NCBI RefSeq assembly: GCF_030297155.1
Contig: NZ_AP028068.1
Location: 682,001 to 746,000 of the forward strand
Direction of reading: 5' to 3'
Origin: Vibrio sp. FE10
GTDB taxonomy: Bacteria > Pseudomonadota > Gammaproteobacteria > Enterobacterales > Vibrionaceae
DNA: 64,000 nucleotides
Positions 28,401-36,935 of the stretch are shown one piece after another. Each line of letters begins with the position of its first letter. Position 1 is the stretch's first letter. The position numbers and the translations under genes were made by a program. The notes beneath the pieces were generated by a model, which worked only from the letters and a program-made list of their open reading frames with translations, was not told the origin of the DNA and did no database searches.

Positions 28401-28903
28401 CAGCCTTAGTACGTCAAGCGCTGTTTGACTTACAATCTATTATTCAGCAGCCTACGGTATACCATCAGCCTATTGAAAAAGTCCAAGCCTATCCGGGTTA
28501 CACTCATCGTGAATTAATTGGTTTGGACGTGCATATTCAACTGCCACGCCATGCTGCAACGAATGGTATTACCGTGAGTACCAATACCAAGGCAACAGAA
28601 GATGAGTTGACGTCCGGCTCGTGGCATCAAAACGCTGATTTAGCCACGTTACAAACTCAGAGCCAAGCTAGCAAAGAATTGCTAGTGTATAAGGTAACGT
28701 TACCGATTAAAGGAGCCGATCAATACCTTGCCATGAAAGTATCGTATGATGTTGAAGATGGTGCCCCCGCTAAGCGTGAGTATTGGTTCCAAAACGGCAT
28801 AAAACAGAGTGCAACTTATGGCGTGATTTCAGACAATATCAAACAAGACATCATTAAAAAAACACTCACCCCCGTTGTTGGCACATTAGGTTTTCAGGAG
28901 TAA
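25424..28903 (+). CDS. VasX/MIX-type type VI secretion effector, predicted pore-forming
   Basis: A 1159-residue protein without signal peptide. Near its N-terminus it has IIPVRYAIDQLD (about residues 90-101) followed by TLRQVRDGWLYVYD (about 128-141). The latter matches the core pattern R-x-G-h-h-Y of the MIX marker and of VasX-type effector N-termini. A long alpha-helical middle (coiled-coil-rich about 680-730) leads to a hydrophobic block (about 865-955: WLAITGALGALASGI, STASLGVTSAIAAWQ, PVMAALVVVTIITLV), as in colicin-like membrane toxins. An AGGAG-led membrane protein gene follows four bases later and is the likely immunity gene. No VgrG, PAAR or Hcp gene is nearby, so delivery must use components encoded elsewhere. 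Confidence 0.78.
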   Translation: MSTPLPPKTSMLWNDHPYTLEEAVAAYESDGSLSSLTETSTAPSNDIAGSPPERSMFWEGETKKIDPPSKSEPRTIDMTQRNEPKEVGSAHIIPVRYAIDQLDSEDASPFGLPTKWQGKGPAKLNTIGYTLRQVRDGWLYVYDSVRKVLDEYEVKGTQFTLHKLGAAESPESEARGVPESPSTFLTYTEGSLLSLCFSEHRWTWKMFLAVVNNPGSHIDRMQTVVLTANSQQHHIAPIAHLSEVADIEASAVDDGRFADSGVSTQADEAASPFKPVASESDLTATLPEEEAAYFVAIKDYAADIQDISLHFVGAASPYRLFVDQFSNQWHLMQTAMQLSMFGASDEIDMPWRVKRNHQELAFYGDMAEYYDSSTHLNLAEKNKGAIQSGYPAQFSAGAIESSQNTQSAVAQSIQEKYGISASRFGYYEQWIASDRWRKQLNWKQMLSEMQALSEQKETILAQVTSVKRDFISVLETLTPHHLERVFDLYSEETQYSLYQLHLAAVEAFSLVIGEEDRVWAESQWEKPTSLLPLYTSGFSRSVYNELKKSIPEPLSTSPSDEDKWLEHVSSVSNKTGMYAKVMDFVTNPNTSETDILKDLAKGFKELDILFKASISAALKGTLELGVSFTSQASILLMPTLAKPLSRNGFVWRATIAERMAQTMPVSINDNYAQGFKDWKTRIEDNLAELKKNKNIIAQENQNQRKATAKYKNALKSQKRLKKRLAVATLEYPQRIILPDDLAKATVEFRTKVISEVAGDLHELFENAGGLGFLALLFNSIALTDAMSSIADTGLMNSDEFLDIQQKLFYTASAWTGIRTGKLWDKVKGSDELREHSLKTLKKLVDRNTKGFENLILDDLKVFNKWLAITGALGALASGIEAYRSWQREDELYGRELVFQRLSTASLGVTSAIAAWQFGGALTGWLSPNITFGAPVMAALVVVTIITLVANHVLSKVKQDDYQKWLDKLPWGYHPARTQWSQSASLPEREKHNSALVRQALFDLQSIIQQPTVYHQPIEKVQAYPGYTHRELIGLDVHIQLPRHAATNGITVSTNTKATEDELTSGSWHQNADLATLQTQSQASKELLVYKVTLPIKGADQYLAMKVSYDVEDGAPAKREYWFQNGIKQSATYGVISDNIKQDIIKKTLTPVVGTLGFQE

Positions 28904-28906
28904 CCC

Positions 28907-29863
28907 TTGGCATATTCACCATTTTATATCACCCCAGAAGAGTTGGCGGTTTATCAAGAGGCGCAAGAGCAAGAAATTCTCACAGGGGATAATTTAACAA
29001 CGTGGCGTAAGTACGATATTGAAGAACCAAGTCGTTACCTTTATTTGTTCATTTCGATTGTGGCAATGTTGCCGATAATTGTATTTTTCTACTTCCTTGG
29101 CTTTTGGTCTGGAGGGTGGGTTAATGATGCCATATCGGTACTTGTCACATTTTTTGTGTACTCGTTAAGCTACTACATGTATGGACGAGATTATCGCTAT
29201 GACTACATTTTTTCTGACAAGGGCTTTGTGATGAAAAAGCGTCGTAATATGCCTAAGTGGGTAAATACCGCCACGCAAGCTGTTGGCTGGATAGGCGCAG
29301 TGGTGTGTGTGACGATGGTAGCGGTGGTTGGCCCAATGGCATTAGCGGGAGCTGGCGCCCTTATTTTACTCTCATTTGGTATGTTAAAACGTCAGCCCGA
29401 TGAGAGAACCGAAATTAAAGTGGGTGAACGAGAAGATTTACTGTTTGCTGACTACCACAAGAAAAGAAAAGTGATCCAGTTTTATTTTAAGCATGACATA
29501 TGCAGATATCGAGATACTGCTCATAAGACTATCTTTCGCTCACAAGACCGATTTGATTGTTATGTTTTCTTTAAAACTGAAGCGGATTTAGAATCCTTGG
29601 TCGCGCAAATGTCAAAGGTCTACAAACTGAATTGTACAGAGGTCGATGACCATAAAAAGCTGTTTGAAGCAAAGCCAGAATCAAGGCTCTTTAGTATCCC
29701 GGTTTGTAGTAGAGAATATCAAACCGATGAGGTGTTTGATTTTAGGGCTGCAAACACCCCACTTCCAGAGCGTGAATACCTTTACAATGGCAAGTGGCAA
29801 ACAGAGTCTGAGATTGAACAATCTAAGGCAGAAGGTACAAATAACCTGAGTGGCAATATCTGA
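28907..29863 (+). CDS. Predicted membrane immunity protein for the VasX-like effector
   Basis: A 318-residue protein with about four membrane segments in two pairs: YLYLFISIVAMLPIIVFFYF and the following AISVLVTFFVYSLSYYMY, then TQAVGWIGAVVCVTMVAVVG and GPMALAGAGALILLSF. A soluble C-terminal half follows. It begins at a TTG with AGGAG placed over the effector stop, so translation is coupled to the effector. A polytopic partner directly behind a pore-forming type VI toxin is the usual place for immunity, as with TsiV2 behind VasX. I cannot show sequence homology to TsiV2, so the role is from position and topology. Confidence 0.65.
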   Translation: MAYSPFYITPEELAVYQEAQEQEILTGDNLTTWRKYDIEEPSRYLYLFISIVAMLPIIVFFYFLGFWSGGWVNDAISVLVTFFVYSLSYYMYGRDYRYDYIFSDKGFVMKKRRNMPKWVNTATQAVGWIGAVVCVTMVAVVGPMALAGAGALILLSFGMLKRQPDERTEIKVGEREDLLFADYHKKRKVIQFYFKHDICRYRDTAHKTIFRSQDRFDCYVFFKTEADLESLVAQMSKVYKLNCTEVDDHKKLFEAKPESRLFSIPVCSREYQTDEVFDFRAANTPLPEREYLYNGKWQTESEIEQSKAEGTNNLSGNI

Positions 29864-29905
29864 TATCACCTTTGTCACTCCCGCTAGTTGTTAAAATGTA
29901 GAAAC

Positions 29906-29938
29906 CAAGAAGCCTCCAACATTGGAGGCTTCTTTTTA
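29906..29938. terminator. Bidirectional terminator after the effector-immunity pair
   Basis: GAAGCCTCCAA and TTGGAGGCTTC around a CA loop form an 11-bp stem followed by TTTTTAT. It can end the immunity transcript and also stop read-through from the convergent maiA side. Confidence 0.92.
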
Positions 29939-30094
29939 TCCAGATAGTATTAAGATACTAAGCTTATGAGTAAAGACAAAAGCATGCGTTCGAACTCTTA
30001 TTAGAACAGGTTAAATATCTGGATACTCAGTCCAGATTTCTCCCCTCTTTTCAAAAAACATCCTCAATTTAGCAAAATAAATCTTTGTTTCCGT

Positions 30095-30799
30095 TCACAT
30101 CGGTGCATTCGCATCCGCTTGGTTCTCTGGCATCGCATCAATAAAAGCGGGCAACTGGTTACACGCTTCGACAATCGAGTTAATTAGCGGATAAGGCGAC
30201 ATATCAAGATCAAAGCGCAGCGCGTTGTAGACTTGCGGCACTAAGCAAATATCTACGATACAAGGGGAGTCAGTGAGGCTATACACCGAGTTGCCATGTG
30301 CTTTTCTGTGCTTCGACAGATTCTCTTCTAAAGCATGGAAACCTTGGCTCATCCAATGATGGAGCCAGTCCATTTTCGCCTCTTGTTCGCACGACAATTC
30401 TCTCTCCAAATACTGCAACACGCGCAGGTTATTGAGAGGGTGAATTTCCATCGCAATATCCTGAGCCATCGCCAACGCTTGATAGCGCAATGGCGTTTGC
30501 TCTGGAATCAACAAGGTGTCTGGACTGCTCTCACACAAATAGCTTTCGTCCAAATATTGCAAAATCGCCAGCGACTGATTGAGTTGAGCGTCACCATCCA
30601 CCAGCACCGGCACTAATTCACTGGCATTGAGATCGCTATATTGTGGATCATGTTGCTCGCCGCCATTACGCACCAAATGCACCGATTTAGACTCATAGTT
30701 GAGCTGTTTTAGGTTCAATCCGATACGCACTCGATAGGCTGCGGACGAGCGCCAGTAACCGTAAAGTATAATGTTCTTGTTCACGATGCTCTCGCTCAT
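30095..30799 (-). CDS. maiA: Maleylacetoacetate isomerase (zeta-class GST)
   Basis: Isomerises maleylacetoacetate to fumarylacetoacetate using glutathione, the penultimate step of tyrosine degradation. The 234 residues carry the zeta-class motif YGYWRSSAAYRVRIGLNLK (Ser-Ser-Ala), the NPSELVPVL-like segment NASELVPVLVDGDAQLNQSLAILQYLDE, and a helical C-terminal domain. It is the last gene of the hpd operon, 21 bases after the fumarylacetoacetase gene. Confidence 0.94.
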   Translation of the reverse strand: MSESIVNKNIILYGYWRSSAAYRVRIGLNLKQLNYESKSVHLVRNGGEQHDPQYSDLNASELVPVLVDGDAQLNQSLAILQYLDESYLCESSPDTLLIPEQTPLRYQALAMAQDIAMEIHPLNNLRVLQYLERELSCEQEAKMDWLHHWMSQGFHALEENLSKHRKAHGNSVYSLTDSPCIVDICLVPQVYNALRFDLDMSPYPLINSIVEACNQLPAFIDAMPENQADANAPM

Positions 30800-30820
30800 A
30801 CAGAAATCCTATTACGTGGA

Positions 30821-31858
30821 CTATAGCGCCCGATACTGGCTCACTTTTTGGTCTATCTCGCCAAAAATAGAATCACCTGCCGCATCGAACATCTCAAGCT
30901 TGATCGAGTCACCAAACGACATGAATTGAGTCGAAGGCTTACCATCGCGAATCGTCTCTATCATGCGTACTTCAGCAATGCATGAATAGCCTACGCCGCC
31001 CTCGGCGATTGAGGTGCCGTGGTCAGTGCCTTGTTTATTCGATACCGTGCCTGAACCTATGATAGCGCCTGCTGACAATGGGCGAGTTTTCGCGGCATGC
31101 ACAACTAACTCGGCAAAGTTGAAAGTCATATCGACGCCCGCATTCGGACAACCAAAAGGCGTGTCGTTGTAGGTCGATATTAGTGGTAAATGTACCTTAC
31201 TGCCTTTCCACTGTTCGCCAAGTTCATCAGGTGTGACGGCGACAGGAGAGAACGCTGAAGAGGGTTTAGACTGGAAGAAGCCAAAACCCTTGGCGAGCTC
31301 TGCCGGAATCAAGCCACGCAGCGACACATCGTTCACCAACATCAGCAGACGAATCGAATCATGCGCTTGCTTAGCGCTGGCACCCATTGGCACATCTCCG
31401 GTCACAACCGCGACTTCGCCCTCGAAATCAATGCCCCATTCGTCGCTGGCAAATTCGATGTTGTCACGCGGGCCGATAAACGCATCTGAGCCGCCTTGAT
31501 ACATTAAGGGATCGACCCAGAAGCTCTCTGGCATTTCAGCACCACGCGCCTTACGCACCAGTTCAACGTGGTTTACATACGCGCTGCCATCCGCCCATTG
31601 ATAAGCGCGTGGCAGAGGTGATTCACAATACTGAGGTGCAAAGACTTCACTGCCAGTCACATGCCCGTTGTTTAACGAGGTGTATAACTCTTCTAACTGA
31701 GAAGCCACGCTATCCCAGTTATCCAAAGCCACCTGCATGGTTGGCGCCAGATGCATCGCATGGAAGATTTCAGTGGCAGCCACACACTGTTTGAGATCTT
31801 TACTCACGACCATCAACAGCCCATCACGAGTACCATTTTTCTTGGTTGCTAATTTCAT
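30821..31858 (-). CDS. Fumarylacetoacetase (FAH family)
   Basis: Cleaves fumarylacetoacetate to fumarate and acetoacetate; the acetoacetate is then activated by the ligase encoded at 23070. The 345 residues show the FAH-fold metal and catalytic region: IGPRDNIEF, WGIDFEGEVAVVTGDVPMG, LLMLVNDVSLR and GAIIGSGTVSNKQG, with EVRMIETI near the end. It is shorter than the mammalian enzyme and matches the bacterial form found in hmgA-linked operons. It lies 12 bases after hmgA. Confidence 0.93.
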   Translation of the reverse strand: MKLATKKNGTRDGLLMVVSKDLKQCVAATEIFHAMHLAPTMQVALDNWDSVASQLEELYTSLNNGHVTGSEVFAPQYCESPLPRAYQWADGSAYVNHVELVRKARGAEMPESFWVDPLMYQGGSDAFIGPRDNIEFASDEWGIDFEGEVAVVTGDVPMGASAKQAHDSIRLLMLVNDVSLRGLIPAELAKGFGFFQSKPSSAFSPVAVTPDELGEQWKGSKVHLPLISTYNDTPFGCPNAGVDMTFNFAELVVHAAKTRPLSAGAIIGSGTVSNKQGTDHGTSIAEGGVGYSCIAEVRMIETIRDGKPSTQFMSFGDSIKLEMFDAAGDSIFGEIDQKVSQYRAL

Positions 31859-31870
31859 CTTTGCTGTCCC

Positions 31871-33001
31871 TTACTTCTCTTGCCAACTGTAGACATATTC
31901 TTTGTTCTCAACGCTATCGAGTTCCTCAGAGAACTGCAGCGCATGGCGAGTATCGATCATCACCGCGACTTCATCGGTGAACTTCTTCTTGTGCGCCTGA
32001 CCCGCTTTGAAAGCCTTAGGATGAGGCCCATGCGCAAACCCAGCCGGATGGAAAGTCACCATGCCCGCTTCAATATTGTCGCGACTGAAAAAGTCTCCAG
32101 CGTGATAAAAAAGCACTTCATCATAATCATCATTGTTGTGATAGAACGGCACTTTCAGCGCACCAGGATCGCTCTCAATCGGACGCGGTACAAAGGTACA
32201 CACCACAAAGCCATCACCCACAAACGTTGTATGCGCAGAGGGTGGCAAGTGGTAGCGATGCGACATCAGCGGTCTGATATCTCGCCAATTCACTTTCACC
32301 ACCGCTAAGTCGCCATGCCAGCCAATTGCATCCAAAGGATTGAACGGATAAGTGATCACGCTAACTTTGTCGTGGCGTTTCACCTGAACCTGAGTCTGGT
32401 TTTCTGAATACTGAGCGCGGAATTGATCGTTGATTGAAGGGATGTCGAGTACCGCCGGATCAAACACCGCGTGATTACCGACCATACCTTTCTCTGGTAG
32501 GGTGTAAGCCGCGTCAGTGTTCTCTATCATCAAGATGAACATCGGTTCACTTGGCTCTAAGCGCCAGTTGGTCGAGCGCGGGATCATCACGTAATCCCCT
32601 TCACTCACGGCTAGATGACCATAGTCACAATAGAGATCGGCGCTGCCTTGGTGAATGAACAGCAGCTCATCACCATCGGAGTTACGTACCAAGAAATCCA
32701 TCTTCTCGTCCATGCGCCACACACGGATTTTGCAGTCCGCATTGTGCAAAAGATGAGGCACAGCCCAAGGAGTTATCTGGCTGGCTTTTTCCACCAGCGT
32801 AAAATCAAAAGCACGAGGACGTAAATCGCCCTCCCACTCCGACCAACCTGTTGGGGCATGTTGGTGATGAAAATGAGCGGCAGGGCCGAAGAAACCACTC
32901 CGGCCTGCTTCCCGCTCATAAATTGCCTCTTCGGGGAAGTCGGCATGCGCTTGTTTAGAACACACCCCCTCCCGATGAGGAAACGAGATCCATTTATGCA
33001 T
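31871..33001 (-). CDS. hmgA: Homogentisate 1,2-dioxygenase
   Basis: Opens the homogentisate ring to maleylacetoacetate. The 376-residue protein begins MHKWISFPHREGVCSKQAH and has the cupin-type iron site toward the C-terminus (NNDDYDEVLFYHAGDFFS, then MVTFHPAGFAHGPHP). Its start overlaps the hpd stop by 8 bases. In Vibrio and Pseudomonas, loss of this enzyme causes brown pyomelanin because homogentisate accumulates; the gene is intact here. Confidence 0.95.
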   Translation of the reverse strand: MHKWISFPHREGVCSKQAHADFPEEAIYEREAGRSGFFGPAAHFHHQHAPTGWSEWEGDLRPRAFDFTLVEKASQITPWAVPHLLHNADCKIRVWRMDEKMDFLVRNSDGDELLFIHQGSADLYCDYGHLAVSEGDYVMIPRSTNWRLEPSEPMFILMIENTDAAYTLPEKGMVGNHAVFDPAVLDIPSINDQFRAQYSENQTQVQVKRHDKVSVITYPFNPLDAIGWHGDLAVVKVNWRDIRPLMSHRYHLPPSAHTTFVGDGFVVCTFVPRPIESDPGALKVPFYHNNDDYDEVLFYHAGDFFSRDNIEAGMVTFHPAGFAHGPHPKAFKAGQAHKKKFTDEVAVMIDTRHALQFSEELDSVENKEYVYSWQEK

Positions 33002-34067
33002 CGTCTAATACTCCTCGACGAATCTGGTCCTCTTCAATCGATTCAAACAGCGCCTTGAAGTTGCCTTCGCCAAAGCCTTCGTTGCCTTTACGCTGAATGA
33101 TTTCAAAGAACACAGGCCCGATTACTGTCTGCGTGAAAATTTGCAGCAAGATGCCGTCTTTGGTCGGCGCGCCATCAATCAGCACACGTAAGTCGCGCAG
33201 CAGATCGGTGTCTTCACCGTGTCCTTTCACACGATCGTCAACTTTCTCGTAGTAGGTATCAGGGGTTGGCATAAAGTCCATACCGCGATCACGCAGAGTT
33301 TTCACGGTTTTGTAGATGTCATCGGTGGCGAGTGCGATGTGTTGGATACCTTCACCGTTATATTCGCGAATAAACTCTTCGATTTGTGATTTATCGTCGG
33401 AAGATTCATTGATAGGGATGCGGATTTTGCCACACGGTGAGGTCATGGCGCGGCTCACAAGGCCTGTCAGCTTACCTTCGATGTCGAAGTAACGAATCTC
33501 ACGGAAGTTGCCAAGACGCTCATAGAACCCAGACCATACATCCATATTGCCTTGCTTAACGTTGTGCGTGAGGTGGTCGATTTCATACAAACCAACATTA
33601 GCTTCGGCCATGCGTTGTTCAGCATCATCATAGAATCGGAAGTCGACGTCGTAGATGCTCTGCTTGCCATAACGATCCACAAAATAGAGCAGGCTTTCAC
33701 CGATGCCATAAATGGCAGGAATGCTCAGCTCCATCGGCCCTATTTCTGTTTTGTACTCTTCACCACCGCCCTTAAACGCTTGTTCCATTGCAGCGGTTGC
33801 TTCGTTGACACGAAAAGCCATGCCGCACACCGATGGCCCATGCACCTTAGCGAACGCTTCCGCTTGGCTGTGTGGCTGTTCATTGACGATAAAGTTGATG
33901 TCACCTTGTCGATACAGCCAAGCCTCTTTTGAGCGGTGCTTGGCGATCTCAGCAAAACCAAGTGACACAAACAGCGCTTTAAGTTGCTCAATTCCCTTGT
34001 GGTCAACGGCCGTGTATTCAACAAACTCGAATCCATCCGTGCCAAGCGGGTTGTATGTATCCACCAT
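32994..34067 (-). CDS. hpd: 4-hydroxyphenylpyruvate dioxygenase
   Basis: Converts 4-hydroxyphenylpyruvate to homogentisate. The 357 residues form two vicinal-oxygen-chelate halves. The iron ligands are in LYEIDHLTHNV (His), GIQHIALATDDI (His) and the Glu near GPVFFEIIQRKGNEGFGEGNF. It is the first gene of the hpd-hmgA-fumarylacetoacetase-maiA operon. The ATG follows AAGGAGAAAG. A TyrR-like box lies about 170 bases upstream. Confidence 0.96.
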   Translation of the reverse strand: MVDTYNPLGTDGFEFVEYTAVDHKGIEQLKALFVSLGFAEIAKHRSKEAWLYRQGDINFIVNEQPHSQAEAFAKVHGPSVCGMAFRVNEATAAMEQAFKGGGEEYKTEIGPMELSIPAIYGIGESLLYFVDRYGKQSIYDVDFRFYDDAEQRMAEANVGLYEIDHLTHNVKQGNMDVWSGFYERLGNFREIRYFDIEGKLTGLVSRAMTSPCGKIRIPINESSDDKSQIEEFIREYNGEGIQHIALATDDIYKTVKTLRDRGMDFMPTPDTYYEKVDDRVKGHGEDTDLLRDLRVLIDGAPTKDGILLQIFTQTVIGPVFFEIIQRKGNEGFGEGNFKALFESIEEDQIRRGVLDDA

Positions 34068-34236
34068 GAACTTTCTCCTTGTACCTATTGGTTTTGTATT
34101 ACTGGTTTTATTACGTGACTTCTTATTACATGAAGAAGTGTTGTGTGTTTTTTGTCCTTAATTAAATTTGGCCCACAAGCCGAGATAATGGAATGGATGG
34201 AGGAAAATGGGCAATTTCGATAAAAACCCGTCAACT

Positions 34237-34254
34237 TGTAAAATATTTGTTACA
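34237..34254. promoter_or_regulatory. TyrR-like operator upstream of hpd
   Basis: TGTAAAATATTTGTTACA fits TGTAAA-N6-TTTACA with one mismatch and lies in the 400-base gap above the hpd start. The gap (34068-34469) otherwise holds no supported gene; a 62-codon plus-strand frame there has no ribosome site or recognisable content. Confidence 0.7.
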
Positions 34255-34401
34255 CACAGACAGCTAAGGCAGGAAAGTGAGTGCTATCAAGGGATTGAAA
34301 GGTGGTGGTTTGATTTACAACTGAGGAATGGATGTTATCGAATTGTTACAGGCATGCTTTTGCCAGTTAAGGTAATAAATCGAACATTAGACTGATGATG
34401 C

Positions 34402-34428
34402 AAAAAAGCCGCTGTAGTCAGCGGCTTG
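34402..34428 (-). terminator. Terminator of the phosphonate/phosphoester operon
   Basis: AAGCCGCT and AGCGGCTT form the stem; on the minus strand a TTTTTTGC tail follows. It lies downstream of the HAD phosphatase gene. Confidence 0.88.
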
Positions 34429-34469
34429 ATGAGTTCTAGAACGAAGCTAATTCGAATATAAGATTCGCG

Positions 34470-35129
34470 TTAATCCCAGTTGAGAATCGACCAATTCGGT
34501 TGATCAGCCAGTGCTTTCAAACGCGGACATGGGTTCACCAGATAGGCAAAATCGGCGTGTTCACACAAAGGTAAGTCGTTGATTGAATCCGTATAAAAGT
34601 GAATATCTGAGTAGTTGGTTTCTTGATTGTCTAACCACTCTTTTAAACGTGTCACTTTACCTTCTCGATAGCTTGGCACACCTGATATTTGAGATGTGAA
34701 ACGACCTTGGTTTTCGACTAAATCGATACCGAGTGCGTTCTCGATACCAATCTTGCGACCGACCGCTTCTACTAGGAAAGTGACGCTAGCGGAGATGATC
34801 AACATGTCGATGTCATCATTCTCTAGCTGCTCAATCAAAGGTTTCGACTGCTTGAACTGCTTAGGCAGAATATGCTGTTCAACACACTCTTCCACCAATG
34901 CACTGACTTGTTCTGTCGGCATGTAGGCGAGTGGTTGCATAGCGAACGTGAGGTAATCTTCCATGTTCAGCTTACCTTCCGAGTATAAGCCCATTAAGCG
35001 CTTATCTTCTTCGATAAAGTTGGGGGCTGTGGCAATGCCCTTTTCAACCAAGAACTCATTCCAGAGCATCGCTGCATCGGCATTGATTAGCGTTTCGTCC
35101 ATATCAAATACATACAAAGGTTTGAACAT
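34470..35129 (-). CDS. HAD-superfamily phosphatase, subfamily IB
   Basis: A 219-residue cytoplasmic hydrolase with the HAD motifs: nucleophile DMDETLINAD, Ser in MLIISASVTFLVEAVG, Lys in SYREGKVTRL, and acidic pair in FYTDSINDLPLCEHAD. Motif order and cap placement fit subfamily IB (phosphoserine-phosphatase-like). The gene begins one base after the ABC ATPase gene, so it is part of the importer operon and probably releases phosphate from the imported compound or a product of it. Confidence 0.9.
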   Translation of the reverse strand: MFKPLYVFDMDETLINADAAMLWNEFLVEKGIATAPNFIEEDKRLMGLYSEGKLNMEDYLTFAMQPLAYMPTEQVSALVEECVEQHILPKQFKQSKPLIEQLENDDIDMLIISASVTFLVEAVGRKIGIENALGIDLVENQGRFTSQISGVPSYREGKVTRLKEWLDNQETNYSDIHFYTDSINDLPLCEHADFAYLVNPCPRLKALADQPNWSILNWD

Positions 35130-35130
35130 C

Positions 35131-36150
35131 TTAGGCTCTCACAGGTTGAATTTCGTTAAGATTAAACAGGAGTTCAAGTTGGCTGCCATTTGCCAACAGT
35201 CGTTCAGAGGAACGGTTAAGCAGGTCGACCGTTAATTCACACTCATCAACGTCCACTTGGTAGCGAATCACGTTGCCCAAAAGCTGGTGGTTACGAATGG
35301 TGCCCGTTTTCGGCGCAGAGATATGTTCGCCATATTGTCGACCTTGCTCTTTAACGTAGATAGATTCAGGTCGAATCGCCACCTTCCACTCGGTTTCAAT
35401 ATCGAACAATTGCTTGGCTTTGTTGGCTTGTACCAAGTTGTAGTGCCCCATGAACCCAGCCACAAATTCATTGGCAGGTTGAGTGTAGATCTCTTCAGGT
35501 GTGCCGGCTTGCACGATCTCACCTTTATTCATCAAGAAGATACGGTCAGACATGATCATCGCTTCTTCTTGATCGTGGGTCACGAAGATCGTGGTCAGGT
35601 TCATCTCTTTTTGAATATCTCGGATCTGCTGGCGCAGGTGTTTACGGATCTTCGCATCCAACGCCGAAAGTGGCTCATCAAGCAGCAGAATACGCGGCTT
35701 CACCACCAATGCTCTTGCCAAAGCCACACGCTGGCGCTGACCGCCTGATAGCTGATGCGGGTAGAACTTCTCTTTGCCCGTTAAGTCTACCAACCCAATC
35801 ACTTTCGCGACTTCGCGCTTAATCTCATCAGCAGCAAGCTTTTTCATCTTAAGACCAAACGCAATGTTGCCTTCAACCGTCATATTCGGGAACAACGCAT
35901 AAGATTGAAACACCATACCGATGCCACGCTGTTGCGGTACTTGATGAGTAATCTCCTCACCATTAACCCAGATTTCGCCACCATCGACCGGATTTAAACC
36001 AGCCAAGCTACGTAGCAAGGTCGATTTACCGCAGCCACTTGGGCCAAGCAACGTGATGAACTCTCCCTTCTCGATGGAAAATTCAATGTCTTCAAACACC
36101 GTATTGTCACCAAAGCTCTTGGTGAGGTTTTTCGCATTTACATAGCTCAT
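35131..36150 (-). CDS. ABC importer ATPase (2-aminoethylphosphonate/spermidine/iron type)
   Basis: ATPase of a CUT1-like importer, about 339 residues. It has Walker A GPSGCGKST, signature LSGGQRQRVALARAL, Walker B ILLLDEPLSALD, and a C-terminal TOBE-like regulatory domain with WKVAIRPESIYV. The ATG at 36150 overlaps the permease stop as TAATG and is preceded by AGGGA; an upstream frame to 36186 is not used. It most resembles PhnT/PotA/FbpC subunits. Confidence 0.92.
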   Translation of the reverse strand: MSYVNAKNLTKSFGDNTVFEDIEFSIEKGEFITLLGPSGCGKSTLLRSLAGLNPVDGGEIWVNGEEITHQVPQQRGIGMVFQSYALFPNMTVEGNIAFGLKMKKLAADEIKREVAKVIGLVDLTGKEKFYPHQLSGGQRQRVALARALVVKPRILLLDEPLSALDAKIRKHLRQQIRDIQKEMNLTTIFVTHDQEEAMIMSDRIFLMNKGEIVQAGTPEEIYTQPANEFVAGFMGHYNLVQANKAKQLFDIETEWKVAIRPESIYVKEQGRQYGEHISAPKTGTIRNHQLLGNVIRYQVDVDECELTVDLLNRSSERLLANGSQLELLFNLNEIQPVRA

Positions 36151-36935
36151 TATTTTGTTCCCTGGCTGAAACGACTTGCCAACCAAGTCAGTAAGAAAAT
36201 AAACAGGAAGTACGTCATCACTAGGGCTGACGTGAAGTGGCCGCTGGTTTGACGCATGTTGTATAGGTAGATTTGCAGCGTCTCGTAGCGAGTGCCAACC
36301 AAGATATTGGCAAACACGAACTCGCCCAATAGGAACGAGAACGACAAGAACAGCGACGCCATTAAGCCTTTCTTAAGGTTTGGCAGAATAATCAATAAAA
36401 ACGCTTTGGTAGTGCTTGCGCCAAGCAGGTGAGCAGCGTCCATCAAATCGTGCAGGTTAATTGCTTCAAAGCTGTTGGCAATCGCGCGATACATGAATGG
36501 CAGCGCGATGGTGAAGTAAGTACCAATCAGAATCCATGGCGTGCCTATCAGTGAGATTTCGCTATCGGCATACAGCTGAAGTAAGCCAACCGACGACACC
36601 ACTGGCGGCACAGCGAACGGCAATAAGATCAGGATATTCATCACCTTGTCGAGTTTCGGAAAATAGTAAAACACCACGAAAATCGCAGGCAGAACCAACA
36701 CCACACTCAGTGACAACGCCGCCACACAGATAAACAGTGAACGACCAAAGGCTTGTAAGAAGCGAGGATCGGTCAGCAGGTTGATGTACCAATCCAGAGT
36801 AAAACCATCAGGCAAGATCGTGGCGCCCCAACGCGAAGAGATCGAGTAGATGAAGGTCGCTAAGATCGGGATCATCATGATGCCAACGATCGAATAGACC
36901 ACTGTTTTATGAAAGCGAGTATTTACGGTGTTCAT
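36150..36935 (-). CDS. ABC importer permease (second subunit)
   Basis: Inner-membrane permease with about six membrane segments, starting MNTVNTRFHKTVVYSIVGIMMIPILATF. The coupling motif EAINLHDLMDAAHLLGAS is in the second half. The start at 36935 overlaps the stop of the preceding permease gene as TAATG; the frame opening at 36974 lies inside that gene. The protein is about 261 residues. Confidence 0.9.
   Translation of the reverse strand: MNTVNTRFHKTVVYSIVGIMMIPILATFIYSISSRWGATILPDGFTLDWYINLLTDPRFLQAFGRSLFICVAALSLSVVLVLPAIFVVFYYFPKLDKVMNILILLPFAVPPVVSSVGLLQLYADSEISLIGTPWILIGTYFTIALPFMYRAIANSFEAINLHDLMDAAHLLGASTTKAFLLIILPNLKKGLMASLFLSFSFLLGEFVFANILVGTRYETLQIYLYNMRQTSGHFTSALVMTYFLFIFLLTWLASRFSQGTK

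Noticed and set aside
34207..34395. 62-codon frame in the hpd upstream gap
   Set aside because: No ribosome site or conserved look, and it overlaps the TyrR-like box.
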